NCBI RefSeq assembly: GCF_007680605.1
Contig: NZ_VEIO01000012.1
Span: 23,864 to 87,863 of the forward strand
Direction: 5' to 3'
Source of the DNA: Paenibacillus xylanexedens
GTDB lineage: Bacteria > Bacillota > Bacilli > Paenibacillales > Paenibacillaceae
Length of the DNA stretch: 64,000 bases
Below, in pieces: positions 34,510-43,681 of the stretch. Under the pieces are notes generated by a model, which had not been told where the DNA came from, ran no database searches, and saw nothing but the letters and a program-made list of their open reading frames with translations. Within the stretch, counting starts at the first letter, position 1. The number at the start of each line of letters is the position of its first letter. A program made the translations under genes and the position numbers.

Positions 34510-35259
34510 ATGAGCGAACTGAAATATAAACTGCTGGCCCTGGATATGGACGGCACGTTGCTGAATGATAATCATGAAATTACACAGGAGACGGCCAAAT
34601 GGATTCAGATTGCCATTCGTCGCGGGGTGCATGTGTGCTTGTCTACAGGAAGAGCCGTATACCACGCCATGCCATATGCGGTGCAGCTTGGGCTGGAAAC
34701 ACCAATGGTTACGGTCAACGGTAGTGAGGTCTGGAAAGCTCCACATGAGCTTCACCTGCGCCATCTGATGGACCCGGCGTTAATTCGCAAGATGCACGAG
34801 ATCGGGGAGAAATATAACAGTTGGTACTGGGCATACTCCGTGGAAGAGCTGTATAACCGTGATCGCTGGACGGATAACATCGAAGGATTAGAATGGCTGA
34901 AATTTGGATTTACCACCGAGGATGATGAGATTCGTCATCAGATTATGATGGAACTGCAGGACATGGGCGGTCTGCAAATGACCAATTCCTCTCCTGTAAA
35001 CATTGAGGTAAACCCGGAGAACGTATCGAAAGCTACCGGTGTAGCTGAAGTATGCCAATTGCTGGGCATCGACATGTCCGAGGTGGTCGCTGTTGGCGAC
35101 AGTCTGAACGATCTGGCTGTCATTGAAGCGGTCGGTCTGGGTGTTGCGATGGGCAATGCACAGGAGCAAGTGAAACAAGCGGCAGATTTGGTTATCGGAA
35201 GTAATAATGAGGATGGCATTGCCCATCTGATTCGTGAACATATTTTGAAGGGGGAGTAA
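34510..35259 (+). CDS. Cof-type HAD-IIB phosphatase
   Basis: 249 residues, AGGAGG before ATG 34510. Motif I LALDMDGTLL has nucleophile D12 and D14; motif II is in the LSTGR segment; the cap is the alpha/beta type C2; motif IV is VGDSLNDLAVIEAVGLGVAMGNA. Cof-like enzymes dephosphorylate sugar phosphates, flavin or pyridoxal phosphates in the cytosol; the substrate cannot be read. It is followed by a DUF456 gene three bases later. Confidence 0.92.
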   Translation: MSELKYKLLALDMDGTLLNDNHEITQETAKWIQIAIRRGVHVCLSTGRAVYHAMPYAVQLGLETPMVTVNGSEVWKAPHELHLRHLMDPALIRKMHEIGEKYNSWYWAYSVEELYNRDRWTDNIEGLEWLKFGFTTEDDEIRHQIMMELQDMGGLQMTNSSPVNIEVNPENVSKATGVAEVCQLLGIDMSEVVAVGDSLNDLAVIEAVGLGVAMGNAQEQVKQAADLVIGSNNEDGIAHLIREHILKGE

Positions 35260-35262
35260 CCT

Positions 35263-35754
35263 TTGCTCGCAACCGTTGGCTGGATTTTAATTGTACTGCT
35301 GTTTGCAGTAGGTATGGCAGGTACGGTGTACCCGATTCTGCCGGGTGCAATCGCGATTTTCTTCGCATTTCTGGTCTACGGCTGGTTCTTCAGCTTTGAT
35401 CCGTTTGGGGTCTGGTTCTGGATTATTCAGATTCTGATCGTGGTAGTACTGTTTGTGGCGGATTATGTGGTGAGTGCTTGGGGAGTGAAAAAGTTCGGCG
35501 GCTCCAAGCTGTCTACAACGCTGAGTACCATCGGAGTAATTATTGGCCCGTTCGTGATTCCGGCCTTTGGACTTGTCCTGGGGCCATTCATCGGTGCGTT
35601 TATCGGAGAGCTGATCGGCGGTTCCTCGCCTTCCAAAGCATCGAAAGTTGGGTTTGGCTCTGTCGTCGGGCTGTTTACCAGCACGGTGATGAAAATTATT
35701 TTGCAACTCGTGATGATTGTTCTATTCATTATTTGGGTGGTTCGATTCGCCTAG
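35263..35754 (+). CDS. DUF456 family membrane protein
   Basis: 163 residues from TTG 35263 behind GGGGGAG. About five hydrophobic helices with many Gly (FVIPAFGLVLGPFIGAFIGELIGG), the glycine-zipper pattern of DUF456. Function is unknown. Co-transcribed with the HAD phosphatase gene and probably with the flippase gene 63 bases on. Confidence 0.88.
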   Translation: MLATVGWILIVLLFAVGMAGTVYPILPGAIAIFFAFLVYGWFFSFDPFGVWFWIIQILIVVVLFVADYVVSAWGVKKFGGSKLSTTLSTIGVIIGPFVIPAFGLVLGPFIGAFIGELIGGSSPSKASKVGFGSVVGLFTSTVMKIILQLVMIVLFIIWVVRFA

Positions 35755-35817
35755 AATATCAGGTAGCTAGCTTAGGGCCGGAGAGGTCCGGTGTGGGGGA
35801 AAGAAGGGGAATTCGTT

Positions 35818-37446
35818 TTGTCTAAGAAGGAAACATTTATTAAAGGTACGCTCATATTGGCGGCTGCCGCATTGATTGCAAGGGTACTCGGTCTGGTGCA
35901 GCGTGTGCCGCTGGAGCATATCCTGGGGGATATCGGTAACGCATCGTTTACGATCTCCAATACGGTGTATTTAATGCTGTTAACTGTCGCAACGGCGGGC
36001 ATACCGAGTACGCTGAGTAAAATGGTCTCGGAACGCTACGCGCTCGGACGCGCGGGTGAAGCGCAGCAGATATACCGTGCAGCCTTGATCTTTGCGGCCG
36101 TGGCCGGTGTGGTCATGTCTGTTCTGTTATGGTTCGCGGCACCATTTTATGCCACCCATATTTCCAAAGTACCTGAATCCGTGAGTGCCATCCGGGCGCT
36201 TGCTCCGGCCCTGCTACTCTTCCCGGCGATCGCGATGATGCGCGGTTATTTCCAGGGACGCGGCAATATGACCGCAGGTGGTATCTCGCAGATCGTGGAG
36301 CAGTTTGCGCGCGTAGGCGTAGCGATTATTGTGGCCTATGTGATGTTGCAATGGAATTACGATGATCAGACGATTGCAGCCGGGGCATCTTTCGGTGGTG
36401 TGTTCGGTAGCATTGGTGCATTTGCGGTAATGCTGTACTTCACATTAAAGCTGCGCAAAAGTGATCGTGCGGCACAGCTGCATTATGAGCGAGCAGAGCA
36501 ACTGCCGATGCGCGGTATTTACACGGATATTTTCAAACTTTCGATTCCGATTGTTTTATCTTCGCTTGCTGTTCCGGCAATCAACTTTATCGACTCTTCC
36601 CTCGTCGTTCCCCTGCTTAGTGGGCGGATCGGCCTGGAAGAAGCTACAGGCGTACTTGCGATTCTTGGCGCCAAAGCCCAAAGTATAGCCGGTATCCCGC
36701 CAATTCTGGCCATAGCGCTCAGTCAGTCCCTTGTGCCTGTCATTTCCGCGGCTTTTGCCCGCAAAGATGAGCTGCATCTGAAAAATCAGGTGACGCTGGC
36801 GCTACGTATTTCCATTCTGACGGGAATGCCGATTGTGATTACCCTGTGTGCGGCGGCTTATTCGGTAAACGGATTGCTGTTCACAACTCCTGACGGTACA
36901 CCGATTATTGCGTTGCTGACGTTCGGCACCATCTTCCAGATTACGATGATGACGACGAACTCCATGCTACTCGGGGTTGGGAAACCACGAATCACGATGA
37001 TTAGCGTAGCGGCAGGAATTATCGTGAAGCTGATTGCGAGTCTTATCCTGGCGCCGATCTTCGGTATTTACGGGATTATTATCGCAACTGCGTTATGTTT
37101 CTTGGTCATTACGTACCTGAATCTGCGTGTATTGCGTAAAATTGTGGATTTCTCGATTATGGGGGATCGCTGGATTGGATTTATCATCACGGTGCTTCTC
37201 GCGGCAGCTGTGGGTTTTGCGGCCAATTGGAGCGGAAACCAGATCTTTGGTGCGTTCTTGCCTGCACGGGTATCCTTCCTGTTAACCTGTATGGTCGTGG
37301 GTGTGCTGGTCGTTGTGGTATATCTGGTGCTGATGGTTGTTCTTCGTGTCTTGCGTAAGGACGAGCTAAGCAGTTACCCGCGGATCTTGCAAAAAATTCT
37401 CCGTCCGCTTATGCGTCTGCAACGCGGCGCCGGACAACGGGGATAA
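35818..37446 (+). CDS. SpoVB/MurJ-like polysaccharide flippase (YtgP type)
   Basis: 542 residues from TTG 35818, nine bases after AGAAGGGG; the GTG at 35791 would add nine residues without a good site. About fourteen membrane helices of the MOP superfamily. The N-terminal block KKETFIKGTLILAAAALIARVLGLVQRVPL is typical of the YtgP/SpoVB group. These proteins flip lipid-linked peptidoglycan or polysaccharide precursors. Whether it serves vegetative wall or cortex synthesis is not visible. Ends at a strong terminator. Confidence 0.9.
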   Translation: MSKKETFIKGTLILAAAALIARVLGLVQRVPLEHILGDIGNASFTISNTVYLMLLTVATAGIPSTLSKMVSERYALGRAGEAQQIYRAALIFAAVAGVVMSVLLWFAAPFYATHISKVPESVSAIRALAPALLLFPAIAMMRGYFQGRGNMTAGGISQIVEQFARVGVAIIVAYVMLQWNYDDQTIAAGASFGGVFGSIGAFAVMLYFTLKLRKSDRAAQLHYERAEQLPMRGIYTDIFKLSIPIVLSSLAVPAINFIDSSLVVPLLSGRIGLEEATGVLAILGAKAQSIAGIPPILAIALSQSLVPVISAAFARKDELHLKNQVTLALRISILTGMPIVITLCAAAYSVNGLLFTTPDGTPIIALLTFGTIFQITMMTTNSMLLGVGKPRITMISVAAGIIVKLIASLILAPIFGIYGIIIATALCFLVITYLNLRVLRKIVDFSIMGDRWIGFIITVLLAAAVGFAANWSGNQIFGAFLPARVSFLLTCMVVGVLVVVVYLVLMVVLRVLRKDELSSYPRILQKILRPLMRLQRGAGQRG

Positions 37447-37585
37447 CATAAAAGCCATTCACAACGTGAATATTCTACGTGTGTTGCCAGGTTAATGGAC
37501 ATTCTCCCGTCTTGCCAGCGTAACGCGTAACGTTCCGAATGAATGCATTTCAGTCTGGTTGGTATGGGGGATCTATCCCTCCTGA

Positions 37586-37629
37586 ATAAAGCGCAGTCTG
37601 CTCTTGTAGCGGACGGCGCTTTATTTTTT
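37586..37629 (+). terminator. Intrinsic terminator after the flippase gene
   Basis: AAAGCGC-a-GTCTGC pairs with GCGGAC-g-GCGCTTT around a 7-base loop, then ATTTTTTA. Confidence 0.92.
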
Positions 37630-37707
37630 ATTGCCAAGGGCAGTTTTCCGTTATGGCGGAAATCATTTTTAAGGGTGCATTGTTTGCTTCGCAATGTTAC
37701 TTCCAGA

Positions 37708-38997
37708 TTAGTGAGTGATCGCCTGTACATCATGAGCGAGTGCTGTTTTTAACATGCCATACCGATGCTCATGACTCATCTCAAACAGCCAAGGTCGGCG
37801 TGGCGCAGTCAGGTATCCGAGGCAATCTCGCGTTTCCAGCCAGTCATGTCTTGTAATTGGCTCATACGGTGTGTCCCCCCATACGGTGAGCAACTCAGGA
37901 GAATATAGACGCTGACCTTCCGGTAGCCATTCCTCATTCAGTAAAGCATCCGTGTACAGATCGTGGTCTCCTGGTCCTTCATGTTGCCTGGTAAACAGAT
38001 CTGGCCAATATTCGGCTCGTGAGCCACCATGAGGCACGGTTCGTGCGAAGTCCAGTACTTGCTGAAGCACTTGCTCTACGCCGAATAACAGGGCATACAG
38101 TCCTTTGCCGAACTGGATACGTTCATTTAATTTGCCAAAATGCTCAATGACCCGCCCGACGAGCCCGCCTCCTTGTGCAAGAGGGAAAACAATGTGGTTC
38201 AGCCCGGCCAGATTGTGCAGATGAAAAGCAGGTTTGGAGAGCACTTCTTTTTGAAAATAAGGATGTTGCACCACACGACTCTCAATATAGTTCTGCTCAT
38301 TAATAATTAAGGCCACACTGAGTATGGAACTGCAACGTTCGAGCCAAAATCGCTCCCAGAACGGGGTCATAAACGACGATACGTGAAAATGAGACAACAG
38401 ATGGAAGCAGCTTCGTCCAAGCCGGCGACTGTGGATATACAGCTGCAACTGAGGATAGGCATCCTGAAAAATAAGGGCATTGCACCGCTCCAGCAAGCGA
38501 TACATATGCTCACGATCCTTCTGATTTTGCAGATTATGCATCAGGTCACTGTGCAGGTCGGTCATATGATATCCGCCGTTGCGGGATACCATATGCGCCA
38601 GTAGCGCCCAATGCAGCTCGGGATACTGCTCGTAGCATTCCAGATAAGCGGCGGTGCGACTCACATTACTGCGATTCTGCTGCTGTGTTAAGGTTTTGAT
38701 TTCTTCGAGAATAATGCAGTCCTCCTCACACACCAGTGCACGTTGCGCCTGATTGTTGCGAGCAGGAGATGGCTTGCCTGTTGCAGGGATTAGCTTCTCC
38801 ACCTCAGCTTGCAGAGCAGCAGCCGTATCTGCGTTCCAATTCAGGTCACGCAGAGGATGTCTAAGCTGTGCAGATGCATGCCATGCAGCCTGTTTACCGC
38901 GCCATACTTCCAGGGCTGCTCCGGGAATGGAGCGGATGATCTGTACAATGGAACCTGAATGCTGGTTTTCCGAAGAGTCATTTCTGGTGGAAGTCAT
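37708..38997 (-). CDS. DUF2515 family protein (YppC-like)
   Basis: 429 residues from ATG 38997, behind AAAGGATG. A mostly helical cytosolic protein without signal or membrane helix. Recognisable blocks: NRSNVSRTAAYLECYEQYPELHWALLAHMVSRNGG, HVSSFMTPFWERFWLERCSSILSVALIINEQNYIE, and FPLAQGGGLVGRVIEHFGKL, all typical of DUF2515, which includes B. subtilis YppC. Function is unknown. It converges on the flippase gene. Confidence 0.88.
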   Translation of the reverse strand: MTSTRNDSSENQHSGSIVQIIRSIPGAALEVWRGKQAAWHASAQLRHPLRDLNWNADTAAALQAEVEKLIPATGKPSPARNNQAQRALVCEEDCIILEEIKTLTQQQNRSNVSRTAAYLECYEQYPELHWALLAHMVSRNGGYHMTDLHSDLMHNLQNQKDREHMYRLLERCNALIFQDAYPQLQLYIHSRRLGRSCFHLLSHFHVSSFMTPFWERFWLERCSSILSVALIINEQNYIESRVVQHPYFQKEVLSKPAFHLHNLAGLNHIVFPLAQGGGLVGRVIEHFGKLNERIQFGKGLYALLFGVEQVLQQVLDFARTVPHGGSRAEYWPDLFTRQHEGPGDHDLYTDALLNEEWLPEGQRLYSPELLTVWGDTPYEPITRHDWLETRDCLGYLTAPRRPWLFEMSHEHRYGMLKTALAHDVQAITH

Positions 38998-39138
38998 GAA
39001 TGGAACATCCTTTCATGAATATCTGTGTTTGATATGCCAGGACTTGTGGTTATTCTAAGTATGCGCTGAACATTTGACTTCCAATCACCAATTTGCTTCA
39101 CTTAGAAGGAGACAAGGTACAGAAAGGGAGATGTGACC

Positions 39139-39483
39139 ATGGAACAGATTACATCCAAGCCGGAATTTGATGTGGCGATCCAATCTCCACGTTTGACAGT
39201 GGCCGTATTTAAGGCAGACTGGTGCGGGGATTGCAAATACATCGATCCGTTTATGCCTGAGGTGGAAACGAAGTATTCACGTGACTTGACCCTGATTGAA
39301 GTGGATGTTGATCAGGTGGGCACAGTAAGTCAGGAGCAAAATATTTTGGGTATTCCAAGTTTTGTAGCCTACACAGATGGACGTGAACTGGTGCGCTATG
39401 TGAACAAGCTGCGTAAGTCGAGAGAAGAGATTGAGCAGTTTTTGGATCGTGCGGTTGAGGTCTACAATACCATTCACAAGTAA
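39139..39483 (+). CDS. Thioredoxin-like protein
   Basis: 114 residues from ATG 39139, eight bases after AAAGGGAG; GTG 39133 is an unlikely alternative. Thioredoxin fold with the active-site pair C29/C32 (WCGDC, where WCGPC is usual) and cis-Pro block LGIPSFVAY. The missing Pro between the cysteines is seen in YtpP-like Bacillales proteins and should shift the redox potential. Cytosolic thiol-disulfide exchange is expected. Single-gene unit with terminator. Confidence 0.9.
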   Translation: MEQITSKPEFDVAIQSPRLTVAVFKADWCGDCKYIDPFMPEVETKYSRDLTLIEVDVDQVGTVSQEQNILGIPSFVAYTDGRELVRYVNKLRKSREEIEQFLDRAVEVYNTIHK

Positions 39484-39633
39484 GGCCTAGGCGGCTATGT
39501 TGCGAAGAGATGGATATGCGAAATGACGTAATGTCTGAGTAATTAAATCGGTCCCATTAAAACTTTAATTTCACGTCGCACAGCAGGAATGAATTACCCC
39601 AACACGGGGAAGAATGTGGACTAAGTATGCAAA

Positions 39634-39690
39634 CACAAGGCTGTCGGTTGAGCTGCACTGGGCTTAAGACGGCCTTGTTTTTATTTTTTT
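39634..39690 (+). terminator. Intrinsic terminator after the thioredoxin-like gene
   Basis: ACAAGGCtGTC pairs with GACgGCCTTGT around a 23-base loop; a long T-rich tail follows. Confidence 0.8.
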
Positions 39691-39715
39691 GCAGACACGG
39701 CATCGTAACTCCTGC

Positions 39716-39916
39716 TCTAACGATCACCAGGAACGTTATTCACTCGAAAATAGCTTTTCAGAAATTCTAACGATCACCAGTGACGTTATTTTGAGCTAAA
39801 AGGCGCATTTGCACTATTTTTTAGACTATTTCTTAGAAATAAGCTCCATGGTGATCGTTGCATTCTGAAGAGGAACTTTTTTGGCAAAATAAGCTTCGTG
39901 GTGATCGTTAGAATTC
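39716..39916. repeat. Four-copy 28-bp repeat cluster (two direct, two inverted)
   Basis: Copies at about 39716-39740 and 39763-39791 (plus) and 39837-39864 and 39887-39916 (minus). All share AACGATCACCA, 3-5 variable bases, then a CNTTATT-like end; the second and fourth also share ATTCTAACGATCACCA. Because the last two are inverted, copies 1/4 and 2/3 can pair into a nested hairpin of about 200 nt. Spacers are unrelated and of unequal length, so it is not a CRISPR array. Rest of the 39484-40299 gap shows nothing else except TTTGTCACAAA (40062-40072), a possible redox-regulator half palindrome. Confidence 0.75.
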
Positions 39917-40299
39917 AAAGTTGGGGTAGTTGATGATTTGAAACTCATAGCTCATTACTGGAACTTAAATGAGGGGTTTTAGGCGCGAGTCCGCCGTGAT
40001 TTACATACATAATTTCGAAATATAATGACCTGCTGGTCAAATTTTTAACAGACGTTAACATTTTGTCACAAAGCGCGGCGTCAATGATGCTTTTATCCGG
40101 TATAATGAATTTAGTTGTGAAATTAGTGTCAAAGTACAAAACAAGTGCTGTAATGTGCCTTCTTATGGAGTCAAAGCAGTAGGTAAGGCAATAACATCGT
40201 TCAAAGCAACAATAGAATACCAGCATCAATAATGAATCAGCATGATCATCAAGCGAAGAACTTCTTCGCCATCTTAAAACAACAGCGGGTGAGAAAAAA

Positions 40300-41238
40300 T
40301 TGAAGCACTTAACATTGTTTAAATGGTTAACCGTATTAACCTGTCTCGTCATGTTCCTGGCTACCTTCGGAGGCGGAATCGTGACTAAAACGGAATCAGG
40401 CCTTGGCTGTGGAACAGAATGGCCTTTATGTAACGGAAAGCTTGTACCGGCTCACACGGTTGCCTCTCTGATTGAATACTCCCACCGTGCTGTCAGTGCA
40501 CTGGCAGGACTATTGTCTATCGCATCTTTTGTTGCTTTCTTGCGCTTTGGCAAACAGCGTCGTGATTTGCAATTGTTCTCGTTTCTAACCCTTTTATTTG
40601 TGATTATTCAGGGAATTATGGGCGCTTTTGCCGTAGTCTTTTCACAATCGTCGGCGGTCATGGCGCTACACTTTGGGTTTGCGCTCATTGCCTTTGCCAG
40701 CTCATTGATGATGGCTCTTGGGATCAGGCAGGAGGCCAGATATGGCGGTTTGGAGCGTCTGAACCAGTATCCGCGCGTTAGTAAGGGGTTCCGCAATCTA
40801 GTCTGGTTTTCAACGATCTATACGTACCTGGTCGTGTATACAGGGGCATTTGTAAGCCATACGGATTCTGCAGGTGGTTGTTCCGGATTCCCGCTCTGTA
40901 ACGGGCAGATTGTACCTGAACTTTCTGGCGGGGTAGCTGTGGCTTTTGCCCATCGTCTGGCAGCTGTGTCACTTGTGATCGTGATTGCGGTCTTGGGACA
41001 CTTTGCTTATCGTAAACACCCGGATAACCGTGAATTGCGTACTCTCGGTGTGTTATCCGTCGTTCTGATTCTTTTGCAAGTGGTTATTGGAATGTTTATG
41101 ATGTGGACGATCAATCGCCCGGAAGTTTACATGTTTGTGGCGCTGGCACATATGTTGGATATCGCTATACTGTTTGGTGTCTTGACCTATATGAGCTTCC
41201 TCGTATACAAGCTGTACCGCCCGGTGAACCGTTTCTAA
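40300..41238 (+). CDS. ctaA: Haem A synthase
   Basis: 312 residues from TTG 40300 with GGGTGAG upstream. Eight membrane helices in two four-helix repeats. Conserved His of each pair are visible: EYSHRAV and ALHFGF in the first half, AFAHRLAA and ALAHMLD in the second; the loop Cys pairs GCGTEWPLC and GCSGFPLC are those of Bacillus-type CtaA. It oxidises haem O to haem A for aa3-type oxidase. No ctaB lies next to it here. The SCO protein elsewhere in the window serves the same oxidase. Confidence 0.95.
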   Translation: MKHLTLFKWLTVLTCLVMFLATFGGGIVTKTESGLGCGTEWPLCNGKLVPAHTVASLIEYSHRAVSALAGLLSIASFVAFLRFGKQRRDLQLFSFLTLLFVIIQGIMGAFAVVFSQSSAVMALHFGFALIAFASSLMMALGIRQEARYGGLERLNQYPRVSKGFRNLVWFSTIYTYLVVYTGAFVSHTDSAGGCSGFPLCNGQIVPELSGGVAVAFAHRLAAVSLVIVIAVLGHFAYRKHPDNRELRTLGVLSVVLILLQVVIGMFMMWTINRPEVYMFVALAHMLDIAILFGVLTYMSFLVYKLYRPVNRF

Positions 41239-41303
41239 AATAGATAATTTTGTGTAAAAAGTAAGTTTATTGCATTGTCCTGTAGTGGCGCTGGGCCATG
41301 TTG

Positions 41304-41354
41304 GAAAGTCCACCATCCGGTGATGTAGATCATTGGAGAGGTGGACTTTTGTTT
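41304..41354 (+). terminator. Intrinsic terminator after ctaA
   Basis: AAAGTCCACC pairs with GGTGGACTTTT, then GTTTG. Confidence 0.85.
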
Positions 41355-41494
41355 GATGTCGGAGGTAGCAGGGCAACCTAAATCAAGTTGTCTTGATTAA
41401 CCGAACTCACATTAGGGTCTGATTCATCTTCAGCTGTTCAACAGCTGTGAAAACATATATATTTTGCATCATCAGTGGAAAGAGGAGGTCTTCT

Positions 41495-42214
41495 ATGCTA
41501 CGTACGTTACTGGGAGAAAAGCCACGAGTGAATCAAGGGAAACTGAAAGAAGCCATGGATACCATGGCGTTTACACTGGAGTCTTTTGAAAAACAAATGT
41601 ATGTGGATCATGATCCAAACCATGATTATCGGAAGTTGTATGTGTGGACACAGGGACTAATCTCCTCGTTGGATGAACTGGAGCAGAGTTATTTTGCATC
41701 CGCACATTTTCGTAAAAAAGTGGTTGCAGGCTCGACGGGCGATATGAGTTCTGCTGAGAAAGCAGAATATGCCCGGTACGTTTATTTTTATAAAGATGCG
41801 TTTATTCGATGTTTCGCGATTCTGGACAAATTAGGTACGGTTTTGAATGAAGTTTTCCAACTGAATACATCGAAAACAAAAGTACATTTCTCCTATTATA
41901 CCGTTCTGAGGCAATTCGAATATTATCGGGATCATCATGAATTGGCACAGCAATTAATTAAAATCAAGGAAGCATACCGAGAACCGATGAGCAAATTGCG
42001 AAAGCGGCGTAACATGGAGATTCATTACATGAATTCGGAAATGCAGGATGATTTGTGGCAGTTACATCAGACGTTGCGTGGCAAAGTGAAGCTGGAGGAT
42101 CTGGATCAGCATCTTCTTGAGATGCAGCAAGGGGTAGATATGGTCTGTGAAACACTGAATATGGCCTATCGATACATTAATCGAATCTGGCGTAAACAGA
42201 TTTTGAAACACTAG
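41495..42214 (+). CDS. HEPN domain protein (Cthe_2314-like)
   Basis: 239 residues from ATG 41495 with GAGGAGG; an upstream 16-codon extension lacks a site. All-helical and without membrane segments. The segment KLRKRRNMEIHYMN (residues 168-181) contains R172-N-M-E-I-H177, an Rx4H motif that in HEPN proteins forms the RNase active site. The pattern fits the Cthe_2314 HEPN family. No nucleotidyltransferase or other antitoxin partner is adjacent, so a toxin role is not supported; a stand-alone RNA-binding or RNase role is possible. Confidence 0.7.
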   Translation: MLRTLLGEKPRVNQGKLKEAMDTMAFTLESFEKQMYVDHDPNHDYRKLYVWTQGLISSLDELEQSYFASAHFRKKVVAGSTGDMSSAEKAEYARYVYFYKDAFIRCFAILDKLGTVLNEVFQLNTSKTKVHFSYYTVLRQFEYYRDHHELAQQLIKIKEAYREPMSKLRKRRNMEIHYMNSEMQDDLWQLHQTLRGKVKLEDLDQHLLEMQQGVDMVCETLNMAYRYINRIWRKQILKH

Positions 42215-42242
42215 ATGTAGCAATGATTTTAAATAATACCAT

Positions 42243-42271
42243 TTGACAAATCGGAATACTTTGATTATACT
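42243..42271 (+). promoter_or_regulatory. Sigma-A promoter of metNIQ
   Basis: TTGACA, 17-base spacer, TATACT, about 115 bases before the SAM riboswitch. Confidence 0.75.
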
Positions 42272-42385
42272 GAGTTCCAGATCAAATCTTACATGGAATC
42301 GTGTCTTTAATACAGCATTTGATGCAGTTCGGTCATTATACATGATGAACTACATGAATCTATATAATCCTACAACTTTATATTT

Positions 42386-42578
42386 CTCTTATCGAGAGTG
42401 GCGGAGGGACAGGCCCGATGAAGCCCGGCAACCGATCAACGATGATGGCATGAATGGTTCTCATTGTTGATGTTAGGTGCTAATTCCTACAGAATCATGT
42501 TGCACATGATTTTGGCAGATGAGAAGGTCATTTCACGTGAAGAGCCATCTTTGTATCTGCAAAGGGCTCTTTTTTTGC
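42386..42578 (+). promoter_or_regulatory. SAM-I riboswitch (S-box) with terminator
   Basis: Classical S-box: P1 strand CTTATC, GAGAGTGGCGGAGGGAC, AGGCCCGATGAAGCCCGGCAACC, then GGTGCTAATTCCTAC and the P1 closing strand GATGAG (about 42519). The terminator AGAGCCATCTT / AAGGGCTCT with seven T residues is at 42541-42578. SAM binding should favour the terminator and switch off the downstream methionine importer. Confidence 0.97.
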
Positions 42579-42646
42579 GTAGAACGGGGAGTTTTCCCTT
42601 CCTTCGGGTAAAGATATATGTAGGTGATGGGGAAGGAGCAGTATTA

Positions 42647-43681
42647 GTGATTGAATTGGTTGGATTAACCAAAACATATGGCAGACGTGCCAAAACAACG
42701 ACGGCGTTATCACACCTTGATCTGAAAATTCAGAAGGGTGAGATTTTTGGAGTTATTGGTCACTCGGGTGCGGGGAAAAGTACCTTGATTCGATGTATTA
42801 ATTTACTTGAGCGCCCGACGGAAGGTGAGGTTTGGGTTGATGGCATTAACCTGACCGAGCTTAGCAAAAGTGAACTACAGCAGCAAAGACGCAAGATCGG
42901 TATGATCTTTCAGCATTTTAATCTGCTGTCTTCTGCAACGGTATACGACAATGTGGCTTTCCCTTTAAAACTGGTCAACACACCTAAGGAAGCGATTGAT
43001 CGTAAGGTGAAGGAAATGCTCGCTCTGGTTGGTCTGGAGCAACATAGCAGTAAATATCCGGCACAGTTGTCCGGTGGACAGAAGCAACGGGTAGGTATAG
43101 CACGGGCACTTGCGAGTGATCCGAATGTTCTTCTCTGTGATGAGGCAACCTCGGCACTTGATCCGCAAACCACCAATTCGATCCTGAAGCTATTGCTGGA
43201 TATCAATGAAAAGTATAATCTGACGATTGTGCTAATTACTCACGAAATGCACGTTATTCAGAACATATGTGATCGAGTGGCTGTTATACATCAAGGTGGT
43301 ATCGTGGAGCAAGGCCCGGTGACGGAAGTGTTCCTGAAACCGCAACATGCGATCACACGGGATTTTGTCTCACGGGACAGCGAAGGTGGACTGGCACTGG
43401 AGGAAACGGTTATGGCAAATGCCGGAACGGAGTTGCCGGCAGGTGTTTCTTCCAAGTTGGTGAAGGTTTCATTTCTTGGAGATAAAACCTATGAGGCGAT
43501 TCTGTCGAGAACGGTTCGCAAAACAGGTGTGGATTTCGCAATTCTGCAAGGTACAATCTCTACAATCAAGCAGATTCCTTATGGTCAACTGACGGTGCGT
43601 TTTGAAGGTGACTCCGCTGCGATCCAGCAAACCTTGTCTGAACTAACCGCAGAAGGACTTGATGTGGAGGTGCTTCGATAA
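42647..43681 (+). CDS. metN: Methionine ABC transporter ATP-binding protein
   Basis: 344 residues from GTG 42647, eight bases after AAGGAG; the long in-frame extension runs back into the riboswitch and is not real. Walker A GHSGAGKST (38-46), Q-loop MIFQHFNLL, signature LSGGQKQR, Walker B VLLCDEATSALD, switch His in THEMH. The last 80 residues form the NIL domain that binds methionine and inhibits transport. Its stop overlaps metI. Confidence 0.97.
   Translation: MIELVGLTKTYGRRAKTTTALSHLDLKIQKGEIFGVIGHSGAGKSTLIRCINLLERPTEGEVWVDGINLTELSKSELQQQRRKIGMIFQHFNLLSSATVYDNVAFPLKLVNTPKEAIDRKVKEMLALVGLEQHSSKYPAQLSGGQKQRVGIARALASDPNVLLCDEATSALDPQTTNSILKLLLDINEKYNLTIVLITHEMHVIQNICDRVAVIHQGGIVEQGPVTEVFLKPQHAITRDFVSRDSEGGLALEETVMANAGTELPAGVSSKLVKVSFLGDKTYEAILSRTVRKTGVDFAILQGTISTIKQIPYGQLTVRFEGDSAAIQQTLSELTAEGLDVEVLR

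Noticed and set aside
37543..37752. 69-codon frame across the flippase terminator
   Set aside because: It runs through a clear intrinsic terminator and into the DUF2515 gene; no ribosome-binding site.
39716..39916. CRISPR array
   Set aside because: Only four copies, in mixed orientation, with unequal spacers and no cas genes.
40062..40072. TTTGTCACAAA as a Rex, Fnr or ResD site for ctaA
   Set aside because: Only an 11-bp palindrome without the expected half-site lengths; mentioned in the repeat entry but not called.
42464..42646. Upstream extension of metN
   Set aside because: It would translate the SAM riboswitch and its terminator; GTG 42647 has a proper AAGGAG.
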